Shown: in pieces, positions 31,091 through 40,933 of the stretch | How the letters are laid out: every line of letters begins with the position of its first letter | Numbering within the stretch: the stretch's first letter is position 1 | Source: Pseudomonadota bacterium | Lineage (GTDB): Bacteria; Pseudomonadota; Alphaproteobacteria; Sphingomonadales; Sphingomonadaceae | NCBI GenBank assembly: GCA_023394965.1 | Contig: JAEWZX010000010.1 | Span: 1 to 45,619 of the forward strand | DNA: 45,619 nt | Reading direction: 5' to 3' | Notes under the pieces: generated by a model | Databases searched by the model: none | What the model was told of the DNA's origin: nothing | The model's input: the letters and a program-made list of their open reading frames with translations, nothing else | Made by a program: the position numbers and the translations under genes

Positions 31091-33370
31091 ATGTTCGACA
31101 CGAAAACCGTATCGCTGGAGTGGGGCGGAAAGACCCTCACTCTGGAAACCGGCCGCATTGCCCGTCAGGCTGACGGCGCGGTCCTCGCCACCTATGGCGA
31201 AACCGTCGTTCTCTGCGCGGTGACTGCCGCCAAGAGCGTCAAGGAAGGTCAGGACTTCTTCCCGCTGACCGTCCACTACCAGGAAAAATTCTCGTCGGCC
31301 GGCCGCATCCCCGGCGGCTTCTTCAAGCGCGAGCGCGGTGCGACCGAAAAGGAAACGCTGACCAGCCGCCTGATCGACCGTCCGGTCCGTCCGCTGTTCC
31401 CCGAAGGTTTCTACAACGAAATCAACGTTATCGCGCAGGTGTTCAGCTATGACGGCGAATGCGAGCCCGACGTTCTGGCGATGATCGCCGCCTCGGCCGC
31501 GCTGACCATTTCGGGCGTGCCCTTCATGGGCCCGATCGGCGCCTGCCGCGTCGGCTTCAAGGATGGCGAATACATCCTCAACCCGAAGCAGACTTCGGCC
31601 CTGGCCGACGACGGTTGTCTCGACCTCGTGGTTGCTGCCACCGGCGATGCCGTGATGATGGTGGAATCGGAAGCCAAGGAACTGACCGAAGACGAAATGC
31701 TCGGCGCGGTTGCTTTCGCCCACGACAATATTCGCCCGGTCGTCAACGCGATCATCGACCTTGCCGAACAGGCCGCCAAGGACCCGTGGGACGTCGCCTC
31801 TCAGGATGGCAACGAAGACATGAAGTCGGCCATCAAGGCGATGGTCGGCAAGGATATTGCCGAAGCTTACAAGCTGACCGACAAATCGGCCCGTTCGGAC
31901 GCGCTCAACGCCGCCCGCGACAAGGTCAAGGCGCATTACGCCAGCGACGAGTTCGACGGCCAGCAGCGCATGACCGCGATCAAGCTGACCAAGAAGCTGG
32001 AAGCAGAAATCGTTCGCGGCGCCATCCTCAAGGACGGCACCCGCATCGACGGTCGCAAGCTCGATCAGGTCCGCCCGATCGAAGCGATGGTCGGCGTGCT
32101 GCCGCGCGCACATGGTTCCTCGCTCTTCACCCGCGGTGAGACGCAGGCACTGTGCTCGACCACGCTTGGCACCAAGGACAGCGAACAGATGATCGACGGC
32201 CTCGAAGGCCTGTCGTATGAACGCTTCATGCTGCACTACAACTTCCCGCCCTATTCGGTCGGTGAAGTGGGCCGTTTCGGCGCGCCGTCGCGTCGCGATA
32301 CCGGCCACGGCAAGCTGGCCTGGCGTGCACTGCACAATGTGCTGCCGACGCATGACGACTTCCCTTACACCATCCGCGTCCTGTCGGACATCACCGAGTC
32401 CAACGGCTCGAGCTCGATGGCGACGATCTGCGGCGGCTGTCTATCGATGATGGACGCTGGCGTTCCGATCGAACGCCCGGTTTCCGGCATCGCCATGGGC
32501 CTGATCCTCGAAGGCAGCGACTTTGCTGTCCTGTCCGACATTCTGGGTGATGAAGATCACCTCGGCGACATGGACTTCAAGGTTGCCGGCACCGAAGCAG
32601 GCATCACCACGATGCAGATGGACATCAAGGTGGCCGGCATCACGCAGGAAATCATGCAGAAGGCGCTCGAACAGGCGAAGGCCGGCCGTGCGCACATCCT
32701 GGGCGAAATGAACAAGGCACTGACCGGTTCGCGCACCGAGGTTTCCAAGCATGCTCCGCGTATCGAGACGATCCAGATCGACAAGTCGAAGATCCGTGAC
32801 GTTATTGGCACGGGCGGCAAGGTGATCCGCGAAATCGTTGCTGAAACCGGCGCCAAGGTCGACATCGACGATGAAGGCGTGATCAAGATCTCGTCGTCGA
32901 ACGCCGATGAGATCGCGGCTGCCAAGGCCTGGATCGAAGGCATCGTCGAAGAGGCGGAAGTCGGCAAGATCTACAACGGCAAGGTGGTCAACATCGTCGA
33001 CTTCGGCGCTTTCGTGAACTTCATGGGTGGCAAGGACGGTCTCGTCCACGTCAGCGAAATGAAGAACGAGCGTGTCGAAAAGCCGACCGATGTCGTTTCC
33101 GAAGGCCAGGAAGTGAAGGTTAAGGTCCTCGAAATCGACAATCGCGGCAAGGTCCGCCTGTCGATGCGCGTCGTCGACCAGGAAACCGGTGAAGAATTGG
33201 AAGACACCCGCCCGCCGCGTGAGCCGCGCGGTGACCGTGGTCCGCGTGGTGGCGGTGGCGACCGTCGCGGCGGCCGTGGTGGTCGCGGTGGTGACCGTGG
33301 ACCCCGCCGTGATCGCGATGGCGGCAACGGTGGTGGTGAAGCCCACGTTCCGGATTTCCTGAAGGACTGA
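31091..33370 (+). CDS. pnp: Polyribonucleotide nucleotidyltransferase (PNPase)
   Basis: This 759-residue phosphorolytic 3'-5' exoribonuclease contains two RNase PH-like domains (about residues 10-230 and 310-545), with FTRGETQALCSTTLGT in the second. A KH domain (IRDVIGTGGKVIREIVAETG) and an S1 domain (GKVVNIVDFGAFVNFMGGKD) follow. The C-terminus ends in a Gly/Arg-rich tail from about residue 718 (RGDRGPRGGGGDRRGGRGGR). The tail is likely an RNA-binding or degradosome-contact segment. ATG 31091 is standard (MFDTKTVSLEWGGKTLTLET). Confidence 0.97.
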   Translation: MFDTKTVSLEWGGKTLTLETGRIARQADGAVLATYGETVVLCAVTAAKSVKEGQDFFPLTVHYQEKFSSAGRIPGGFFKRERGATEKETLTSRLIDRPVRPLFPEGFYNEINVIAQVFSYDGECEPDVLAMIAASAALTISGVPFMGPIGACRVGFKDGEYILNPKQTSALADDGCLDLVVAATGDAVMMVESEAKELTEDEMLGAVAFAHDNIRPVVNAIIDLAEQAAKDPWDVASQDGNEDMKSAIKAMVGKDIAEAYKLTDKSARSDALNAARDKVKAHYASDEFDGQQRMTAIKLTKKLEAEIVRGAILKDGTRIDGRKLDQVRPIEAMVGVLPRAHGSSLFTRGETQALCSTTLGTKDSEQMIDGLEGLSYERFMLHYNFPPYSVGEVGRFGAPSRRDTGHGKLAWRALHNVLPTHDDFPYTIRVLSDITESNGSSSMATICGGCLSMMDAGVPIERPVSGIAMGLILEGSDFAVLSDILGDEDHLGDMDFKVAGTEAGITTMQMDIKVAGITQEIMQKALEQAKAGRAHILGEMNKALTGSRTEVSKHAPRIETIQIDKSKIRDVIGTGGKVIREIVAETGAKVDIDDEGVIKISSSNADEIAAAKAWIEGIVEEAEVGKIYNGKVVNIVDFGAFVNFMGGKDGLVHVSEMKNERVEKPTDVVSEGQEVKVKVLEIDNRGKVRLSMRVVDQETGEELEDTRPPREPRGDRGPRGGGGDRRGGRGGRGGDRGPRRDRDGGNGGGEAHVPDFLKD

Positions 33371-33393
33371 TCCTTCCGAAATCGTGTTCAGGG

Positions 33394-33430
33394 AAGGGCC
33401 GCGGGAAAAGTCCCCGCGGCCCTTTTCGTT
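33394..33430 (+). terminator. Terminator after pnp
   Basis: A very stable stem of about 12 bp, AAGGGCCGCGGG pairing with CCCGCGGCCCTT around a short A-rich loop, is followed by TTTCGTTT. It closes the pnp transcript. Confidence 0.92.
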
Positions 33431-33566
33431 TGCCCGGTTGGATTCTGGTGAGTAATCGGGTTTTACCGTGAGAAATGACACGGTTTCATCTACATATATC
33501 TATGATATATAAGTATTTGCAGCTTGGTTGGTGTGATCGCACAAACAAGGATCGCGGGAGTTGAGC
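33431..33566 (+). promoter_or_regulatory. AT-rich promoter region with a perfect dyad
   Basis: This spacer between pnp and the next gene is unusually AT-rich. At 33494-33510 it holds ATATATC-TAT-GATATAT, with perfect 7-bp arms and a 3-nt spacer, which is a plausible operator or promoter element. GGGAG at 33556-33560 serves the following TTG start. Confidence 0.45.
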
Positions 33567-34274
33567 TTGGTCGCTTTGAGTAAAGTCCCGAAACGCAATC
33601 GTCGGTCCGAACGTATCGAGACGCTCCGCGAGCGAGGCTATAGCGAGCAGGAGCTCGCGGCCACGGAACGGCTTGATCGAAACAATCTGTTGCTCTTCCT
33701 TGTGACTTTGGCGGCGCTGTTGCTGGCGGCGGGTTTGTATGGTTGGTATATCTTCGCAAATCCTGCGGGTGTGACAGACGATGATCCGATAGTCGCGAGC
33801 GGGGAAGAGCCGGCAAGCACTGACGGTACAGGCACGGTCGCCGATTTCTTAAGATCGATACCTTCTGAAGCAGATGAAGCGGACACAGATACAAAAATCG
33901 ATGTCGATGGTCTCCCAGAGCCTCTAAATCCGGCCAAGTCGGCTGGGATCGACACTGCGCCTGGTTCCATCATCCTTCCGGGGCCTGTGTCGGCAAAACC
34001 ATTTGTTGCCGCCCAGTACATGGGGCCGGATAAGTCAGCCGTCCGGCGCACGACAGTACGGGCGCTGAAAAGCGGCAAAACGAAAATCTGGAAGCACGAC
34101 GGTGAACGTGGCTATGTGCTTGTCAGTGGCAAAACCGCATATGCGGACCGGACATGTCGTCATGTCAGCTATACGATGATTCCGGAGATTGGCGATCAGG
34201 TGTCTTCGCCTCCGGTCCAGTGGTGCGAGACCAAGCGCGGTGACTGGAAAGAAGATCCCTACACCGGGCGCTAA
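33567..34274 (+). CDS. Single-pass membrane protein of unknown function
   Basis: The likely start is TTG 33567, placed 6 nt after GGGAG; TTG 33561 touches the Shine-Dalgarno and is unlikely, and no ATG occurs near. The 235-residue product has a basic N-terminus (KVPKRNRRSERIETLRERGY) and one transmembrane helix (LLLFLVTLAALLLAAGLYGW). A long acidic periplasmic linker follows, then a C-terminal domain with RTTVRALKSGKTKIWKHDGE and a Cys pair (TCRHVSY and QWCETKRGDWK). The terminal Cys-Arg and Gly-x-Trp spacing loosely recalls RT0821/Lpp0805 surface-antigen ends. No function can be assigned. Confidence 0.7.
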   Translation: MVALSKVPKRNRRSERIETLRERGYSEQELAATERLDRNNLLLFLVTLAALLLAAGLYGWYIFANPAGVTDDDPIVASGEEPASTDGTGTVADFLRSIPSEADEADTDTKIDVDGLPEPLNPAKSAGIDTAPGSIILPGPVSAKPFVAAQYMGPDKSAVRRTTVRALKSGKTKIWKHDGERGYVLVSGKTAYADRTCRHVSYTMIPEIGDQVSSPPVQWCETKRGDWKEDPYTGR

Positions 34275-34346
34275 GATACTCCCGATATCCGCCGTTTGAC
34301 CGGAGCGTGAATTGGGTTAGGGGCTGCGCATCTATCCGGAGACATC

Positions 34347-35027
34347 ATGCTACCGCGTGAAACCATAGCTACTGCCGAAATACCCGATGGTGAGACCTTG
34401 ACGCTCGTCAGCCATGGGCGGGATTTCATCATCATGCTCGGTCGCGACGAGTTGATGGGTACGCGCATGCAGTTTTCCGAAGAGCAGTTGGCGGAACTGA
34501 CACTGGCCGAACTCGACCGACCGCGTCCGCGTGTGCTGATCGGCGGATATGGCATGGGCTTTACCTATCGGGCGACACTGGCGCATCTGCCCGAAGGCGG
34601 ATCGGTCACGGTGGCCGAGATCGTGCCGGATATTCTAGAATGGGCGGAAGGCCCGCTCGCGCATCTCACCGGCGAGAGCTTGGCCGATCCCCGTGGGTCG
34701 GTGGTGATCTGCGATGTCGCGGCGCTTATCGATGATGCCAACGATGGTACAACGGCGAAATACGACGCCATTCTGCTCGACGTAGACAACGGGCCCGATG
34801 GAATCGTGCGCGATGCCAATTACCGGATCTATTCGAAGACCGGGCTGGGCAAGGCGCGCGACGCGCTCAATCGTGGCGGCATTCTGGCGGTGTGGTCTGC
34901 TGCACCCGATCACAAGTTCACGATGCGTCTGAAGGAAAGCGGCTTCGATGTGGAGGTGCGCGAAGTTCGCGCGAGGCCTAACAACAAAGGGCCGCGTCAC
35001 ACCATCTGGTTCGCCCGCAAGCGTTAG
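34347..35027 (+). CDS. Spermidine synthase-like class I methyltransferase-fold protein
   Basis: This 226-residue protein has the Rossmann segment RPRVLIGGYGMGFTYRATLA, then VTVAEIVPDILEWAEGPLAH, and YDAILLDVDNGPDGIVRDAN. These correspond to SAM- or decarboxylated-SAM-binding motifs of the spermidine synthase family (PF01564). The usual N-terminal beta-hairpin is shortened and the polyamine-binding residues are not obvious, so it may be a related methyltransferase rather than a true SpeE. It stands alone, convergent with the DUF1993 gene (4-nt overlap at the stops). Confidence 0.75.
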   Translation: MLPRETIATAEIPDGETLTLVSHGRDFIIMLGRDELMGTRMQFSEEQLAELTLAELDRPRPRVLIGGYGMGFTYRATLAHLPEGGSVTVAEIVPDILEWAEGPLAHLTGESLADPRGSVVICDVAALIDDANDGTTAKYDAILLDVDNGPDGIVRDANYRIYSKTGLGKARDALNRGGILAVWSAAPDHKFTMRLKESGFDVEVREVRARPNNKGPRHTIWFARKR

Positions 35028-35545
35028 GGCCTGACCCGCACACGGCCCATGAAGTCCATTTTGCCGATCGGCCCGCCTTTCATGCGGAGAATGTCGTAGG
35101 CGGTTGCGCAATGGAAATAGAAATTGGGCTGGCTGAAGCTCAGCAGGAAGTCTTCTGCAGTAAAGTCCAGGCTGCGCTCCTTGAACTCGAATCTCATGGG
35201 CTGGCCGATGAAGTTTTCCATATCCGCCTGGGTCAGCGCTTCCATCGCAGCTTTCGCACCTGCCAGCTTCTCGCGTAGGGCCTCAAAGCTGTTCGGCCAT
35301 GGTGAAAGATCGGGCGAATAGACGCCTCGGCGAACACCTTCGACCGACCCCTGCGTGTGTTCGGCCACGCATTTGACCTGATAGCCCCACGGCAGCATGT
35401 CATCGATCAGGCGGGCCCCGATTAACTCAGCCTCGTCCACGCCTTGCTCGGCACACCAGACTTCCGCCTTATCGACGAGATGCTGCGCTGTGCCGAGCAT
35501 CTGGAGCGCACTTGGAACATAGGCTGCATGGAGTGACAACGACAT
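35024..35545 (-). CDS. DUF1993 family protein
   Basis: This 173-residue protein starts MSLSLHAAYVPSALQMLGTA and contains ARLIDDMLPWGYQVKCVAEH and FSQPNFYFHCATAYDILRMK. These are characteristic of DUF1993 (PF09351), helical proteins of the DinB-like four-helix type. The His-containing segments could bind metal as in DinB proteins, but the function is unknown. The start ATG 35545 is supported by the conserved N-terminus. Confidence 0.88.
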   Translation of the reverse strand: MSLSLHAAYVPSALQMLGTAQHLVDKAEVWCAEQGVDEAELIGARLIDDMLPWGYQVKCVAEHTQGSVEGVRRGVYSPDLSPWPNSFEALREKLAGAKAAMEALTQADMENFIGQPMRFEFKERSLDFTAEDFLLSFSQPNFYFHCATAYDILRMKGGPIGKMDFMGRVRVRP

Positions 35546-35746
35546 AAGTAAGGCATCCCCTCGTTTGTACAGGCAGGCTCAGGCCATCCGCGAATGGTTC
35601 AAGCCGCGTTGGACAGGCGCTATAAAGCGTGCCTGACCCTGCAGGTCAATTCGTCCTGTTCGGTCAATGGCTCTCTCGACAGGACAGCATTTTGTTCTGC
35701 ATTCACCGTGCTACATAAGTGCGGCGAGAGAGGCCGACCGGCCCTG
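35546..35746. other. Intergenic spacer, no gene seen
   Basis: The gap lies between the DUF1993 start and the gcrA stop. I see no credible open frame, RNA gene or strong terminator. It presumably contains the DUF1993 promoter on the minus strand. A short GC palindrome near 35731-35742 (GGCCGACCGGCC) could help end gcrA transcription but lacks a T run. Confidence 0.4.
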
Positions 35747-36430
35747 CTAGCGTACGCGGGGGCCGCCGAATGGCAACGGCGGAGGGGGGCGCCGCGCACC
35801 GCGGGGAAGCTGCGCCTGATAGGCCCGGCCGCAATGTTCGACACAATAGGGGAAGCCTGGGTTGACGGCTTCACCGCAGAAATGGAAATCGGGTTCGCCC
35901 GGATGCCCCATGGGCCAACGGCACACCTTGTCGGACAAATCGAGCAGGCTGGTTTTGTCGGCGATCTCGGGGCTTGGCTTTGCCGGTACCAGCCGGCGCG
36001 GCGGTGCGGGTGGAATCGGTGCCTGCTGATCGCCGGGACCCTGACGGAGAAAGCCACCCGGACCGACCGAGACGATCTTTGGCAGATCGGAATTCTTGTT
36101 GGGCAGCGGCTGGGACGGGGTCGCTGCATTTGTGGCAGGAGCAGATGGCGCTGCCACAGGCTTTGTCGGTGCGGCCGGTGCCGGTTTGACCGCCGGCTTT
36201 GCAACCTTCTTGGCAACCGGTTTTGGCGCCGTCGGCTTCGGTTTCGCCGGCGCTTTCTTTTTCTCGTTCGCTTTTACCGGTGAAGGGCGTGATTTGAGGC
36301 CGAGGCGATGTGCCTTGCCGATCACGGCATTACGGCTGACACCGCCAAGTTCGTCGGCGATCTGGCTGGCGGTCGATCCGCCTTCCCACATCTTTTTCAG
36401 CGTTGCGATCCGTTCGTCGGTCCAGCTCAT
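35747..36430 (-). CDS. gcrA: GcrA cell-cycle regulator
   Basis: This 227-residue regulator begins MSWTDERIATLKKMWEGGST and continues ASQIADELGGVSRNAVIGKA, the GcrA DNA-binding domain (PF07750). A long Lys/Pro/Ala-rich linker joins it to a C-terminal zinc-ribbon-like part with CRWPMGHPGEPDFHFCGEA and PYCVEHCGRAYQ. GcrA binds sigma-70 polymerase and activates promoters with methylated GANTC sites in alphaproteobacteria. The N- and C-terminal domains match the family; the linker is longer than in Caulobacter. Confidence 0.96.
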   Translation of the reverse strand: MSWTDERIATLKKMWEGGSTASQIADELGGVSRNAVIGKAHRLGLKSRPSPVKANEKKKAPAKPKPTAPKPVAKKVAKPAVKPAPAAPTKPVAAPSAPATNAATPSQPLPNKNSDLPKIVSVGPGGFLRQGPGDQQAPIPPAPPRRLVPAKPSPEIADKTSLLDLSDKVCRWPMGHPGEPDFHFCGEAVNPGFPYCVEHCGRAYQAQLPRGARRPPPPLPFGGPRVR

Positions 36431-36501
36431 CTGCAGTCCTGTATCTCGTGTCTTGACGCCTCGGCTTGCAAGCCGGGGCGCTTGGGCCTAGTCGCGGCCT
36501 C

Positions 36502-37401
36502 ATGGTGGATCAAGCCCAGCCCGTATCGTCCGGAAACGAACACCCGGACGCCTCCCTAGTGGAGGAAAATACCGGAGGGGAGGGCCGTTTTCCGCCGCGG
36601 GGACGCCCGGTGATCCGGGGGATCAACGGGATTGGCCTGTGGAGTCTCTATATTAAGGAGATACGCCGGTTTCTCAAGGTCCAGACGCAGACAATCTGGG
36701 CTCCTGCCATAACAACCCTGCTTTTTCTCGTGATATTCTCGGTCGCGCTCGGCCGGGGAGGGCGTGAAGTACTCGGCGTGAACTTTCCGACGTTTGTCGC
36801 GCCGGGCCTTATCGCCATGGCGATGATGCAAAATGCCTTCGCCAATTCCAGCTTTTCGCTGCTGTCGGGAAAGATTCAGGGCACGATCATCGATCTGCTG
36901 ATGCCGCCCCTGTCCGAAGGCGAACTGATGGCGGGAATCGTGGGCGCTGCAATGACCAGAGCAGTCGCGGTCGGTTTCGTCGTCGCGGGCGCGATGCTGC
37001 TGTACCCCGGGGTCAGCCTGGCGATGGCGCACCCGTGGGCAGTCCTGTGGTTTGGCCTGATGGGGGCGCTGATGTTGTCTCTGCTGGGCCTGGTTGCCTC
37101 CATCTGGGCCGAAAAGTTCGATCACAACGCAGCGGTGACCAATTTCGTGATTGCCCCGCTCGCGATGCTTTCGGGAACCTTCTACATCATCGATCGACTG
37201 GCGCCGGCCTTTCAATCGGTCAGCCGTGCCAATCCCTTCTTTTATGTGATTTCGGGCTTCCGCTACGGGTTTCTCGGTCAGAGCGACATCGGCAGCGAAA
37301 CGGCCGTTGTTCTGGCAGGGCTCGGCTTGCTGGCACTCAACGCGGTGCTGGCTTTTGCGGCTTACCGCCTTCTGGTGTCAGGCTGGAAAATCAAGAACTG
37401 A
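36502..37401 (+). CDS. ABC-2 type transporter permease
   Basis: This 299-residue membrane protein has the ABC-2 permease pattern of COG0842. A cytoplasmic amphipathic start (LWSLYIKEIRRFLKVQTQTI) leads into six transmembrane segments, with SSFSLLSGKIQGTIIDLLMP, APLAMLSGTFYIIDRLAPAF, and RANPFFYVISGFRYGFLGQS. ATG 36502 is poorly supported; GTG 36610 (VIRGINGIG) would be a shorter start nearer the family beginning. No ATPase gene is adjacent, so its partner is elsewhere. The substrate is unknown. Confidence 0.87.
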   Translation: MVDQAQPVSSGNEHPDASLVEENTGGEGRFPPRGRPVIRGINGIGLWSLYIKEIRRFLKVQTQTIWAPAITTLLFLVIFSVALGRGGREVLGVNFPTFVAPGLIAMAMMQNAFANSSFSLLSGKIQGTIIDLLMPPLSEGELMAGIVGAAMTRAVAVGFVVAGAMLLYPGVSLAMAHPWAVLWFGLMGALMLSLLGLVASIWAEKFDHNAAVTNFVIAPLAMLSGTFYIIDRLAPAFQSVSRANPFFYVISGFRYGFLGQSDIGSETAVVLAGLGLLALNAVLAFAAYRLLVSGWKIKN

Positions 37402-37413
37402 CCCCGCCTGGGC

Positions 37414-37794
37414 TCAATGCGTCATGCTCCGGCGCATACGATAACGCCCGTTCTCGAACTGCTCGAAATATTGATGCACGTCGGGGTGCGAAACCGGGCC
37501 TGAAATGGAATCTGCTACGAGATTCTGCTGACTGACATAGGCGACGTAATCGCTGTCATCGCTTTCGGCGAGCAGGTGATAGAAGGGTTGGTTGCGATCT
37601 GGCCGGATGTCTTCCGGGATCGCCTCGTACCATTCGTCGCTATTGGTGAATACTGGATCGATATCGAAAATCACCCCGCGGAAATCGAACACGCGATGTT
37701 TGACCACATCGCCAATGGCGAAGCGGCTTTTGACGCGGCGCGGTACATCGATGGTGCGGCCGGCCTGAGGGGAAAAGTATTGTGTACGATCCAT
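37414..37794 (-). CDS. hspQ: HspQ/YccV-like heat shock protein
   Basis: This 126-residue protein has the YccV-like domain (PF08755): KSRFAIGDVVKHRVFDFRGV, then IFDIDPVFTNSDEWYEAIPE, NQPFYHLLAESDDSDYVAYV and SQQNLVADSISGPVSHPDV. HspQ in E. coli acts on Lon protease and binds hemimethylated DNA. ATG 37794 (MDRTQYFSPQAGRTI) fits the family; the frame extends to 37881 without support. Downstream it is convergent with the permease gene. Confidence 0.92.
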   Translation of the reverse strand: MDRTQYFSPQAGRTIDVPRRVKSRFAIGDVVKHRVFDFRGVIFDIDPVFTNSDEWYEAIPEDIRPDRNQPFYHLLAESDDSDYVAYVSQQNLVADSISGPVSHPDVHQYFEQFENGRYRMRRSMTH

Positions 37795-37826
37795 GAGATA
37801 GACAGATATGGTATGTGAGGAAGAGC

Positions 37827-39658
<1,832 letters not shown>

Positions 39659-39662
<4 letters not shown>

Positions 39663-40048
39663 AGTGCGCCTCCTTTCGCGGCACGGCGTTCGATCAGAGG
39701 CAGGTCCAGCGCCACGCGATCATGCTGCACCTTGGGAACAAGCTTCTGGCCCTCGCCGGGGTCCATGCGGACAAGGCCATAGGTCGCCATCTTCTTGAGA
39801 GTTCGAGACAGGTTGGACTTCGCCCGCCCCGTGATCCGCGACAGTTCCTCCAGCGAACCGGGCGACTGTTCGTCGATGACGCGCAGCAGCTCGCGGTTCC
39901 CGCTCGAAAGGAGCTGTGCGAAGGATTCCATGGATGTGAACCACACCTTCGGATCGTCCGCCGCCGGCTTTTCCTCGCCCTTGGCGATCCGCATGGTGCG
40001 GGCCTTCATTTCTTCATAATCGGCAATCCCGACTTTCAATGTGGTCAT
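39659..40048 (-). CDS. HTH MarR-like DNA-binding protein, putative antitoxin
   Basis: This 129-residue protein has a winged-helix region LEELSRITGRAKSNLSRTLK followed by KMATYGLVRMDPGEGQKLVP, typical of HVO_A0114-type transcriptional regulators. The N-terminus (FTSMESFAQLLSSGNRELLR) is the dimer-type helix. It overlaps the stop of the upstream TumE-like gene and the start of the recombinase gene, each by 4 nt (ATGA). In this arrangement it is probably the antitoxin of a TumE/DUF6516 pair and autoregulator of the operon. The pairing is inferred from gene order. Confidence 0.8.
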
Positions 40049-40398
40049 GTTACGCCTCGCTCCTTCAACACCGCGTCCACCGCTTGCCAGAAGTCGGCCA
40101 GCAGCGTGGCCGCATTCTCGTAGGCATAGGGCTTCACGGTCTGGAGACGGTGCCGATGGTCCATCGACTCGCCCCTCCTGCTTCGACCGACTGGATGGGC
40201 GTTATCGAAGCCGACCAGCCGTTCGCCCGAAGGCCCGTGAAGCGTGAGCGAGTAATCGAGGCCGTGCGGCTTCTCCGGCGATGCCGGAACGCGGGTGACA
40301 ACAAACTTCACCCAATGGCCGCCCTCGGGATCGACAACGAGCACCTGTCCGTCGAGGTCCAGAAGCGTGTCGAGGCTCGGGTCACGATCCTCGCTCAT
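40045..40398 (-). CDS. DUF6516/TumE-like putative toxin
   Basis: This 117-residue protein contains GHWVKFVVTRVPASPEKPHG and LDYSLTLHGPSGERLVGFDN, with HRHRLQTVKPYAYENAATLL and ADFWQAVDAVLKERG at the end. The segment LDYSLTLHGPSGERLVGFDNAHP fits the DUF6516 family (TumE-like toxins). It is directly followed by an HTH gene with a 4-nt overlap, as in known pairs. No biochemical activity can be inferred with certainty. Overlap with the acidic gene upstream is also ATGA (40395-40398). Confidence 0.75.
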   Translation of the reverse strand: MSEDRDPSLDTLLDLDGQVLVVDPEGGHWVKFVVTRVPASPEKPHGLDYSLTLHGPSGERLVGFDNAHPVGRSRRGESMDHRHRLQTVKPYAYENAATLLADFWQAVDAVLKERGVT

Positions 40399-40715
40399 GA
40401 CTTACAGTTATCCTCAGGGGATAACTGTTGCAAGCCCTGATTGTCAGGATCGTCGATTGGGCCGAACAGCCGGTCGAGCACGTCCCCGAAATACCGCTCG
40501 AAGATTTGCAGTTCTTCCTCGGTAATCGGCACCTTCTCGGGCCAGTCGTCGAAGACGGGCAACGACTCCACATCGACGATGCGAAGTGGCGACTTGCGGC
40601 GCTCCCGGCCGTCCGACGAGGGTTCGTCAGCATAGTCGAAAAGATCGTCGGGAAGTGTCTCGGGGACAGGCTGTCGTGGCCGCCCCTTGCGGGCGCGGCG
40701 GCGCTCTGCACACAT
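40395..40715 (-). CDS. Acidic hypothetical protein, first gene of the integrase operon
   Basis: This 106-residue protein has a basic N-terminus (MCAERRRARKGRPRQP) and a strongly acidic body (LFDYADEPSSD, ITEEELQIFERYFGDVLDRL), ending FGPIDDPDNQGLQQLSPEDN. No domain is recognised. ATG 40715 is the first plausible start; AGGAGC (40718-40723 in complement) lies a few bases upstream. It overlaps the TumE-like gene by 4 nt. It may be a DNA mimic or a regulatory partner, but that is only suggested by charge. Confidence 0.7.
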   Translation of the reverse strand: MCAERRRARKGRPRQPVPETLPDDLFDYADEPSSDGRERRKSPLRIVDVESLPVFDDWPEKVPITEEELQIFERYFGDVLDRLFGPIDDPDNQGLQQLSPEDNCKS

Positions 40716-40727
40716 GGAATGCTCCTT

Positions 40728-40776
40728 GGTTCGGTGTGGATTCCGGGGCGCTAAAGGCCCCGGAATTAAGCGAACC
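40728..40776. promoter_or_regulatory. Nested inverted repeat upstream of the integrase operon
   Basis: Inner arms ATTCCGGGGC (40740-40749) and GCCCCGGAAT (40757-40766) are perfect, with a 7-nt loop. Outer arms GGTTCG (40728-40733) and CGAACC (40771-40776) are also complementary. The centre is almost the same for both. The site lies 12 nt from the start of the acidic gene and between divergent genes, so it is a likely operator for the HTH protein or an attenuator. Confidence 0.6.
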
Positions 40777-40933
40777 ATGGAGGGCTGTCGGCGGCCTGTA
40801 GCGTGCCGCATTTCCGTGTATGCGCTGGCGGCACCCCGCGATTTGGTTGTTCACACTTGCGGGTCAGAAAATGAACCGACAATCTCAGATGCGAAATGGT
40901 GGAAAATATGCATGGCTTTGGAGGGCAAATATT

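Noticed and set aside
30965..32353. Minus-strand open frame of 462 codons
   Set aside because: Antisense to pnp; no domain in the translation.
33222..33345. Repeated GGTGGCGG-like units suggesting a CRISPR or tandem repeat
   Set aside because: They are the coding sequence of the Gly/Arg-rich tail of PNPase, with irregular spacing and no spacers.
35594..36283. Plus-strand open frame of 229 codons
   Set aside because: Antisense to gcrA, whose N-terminal and zinc-ribbon motifs are clear.
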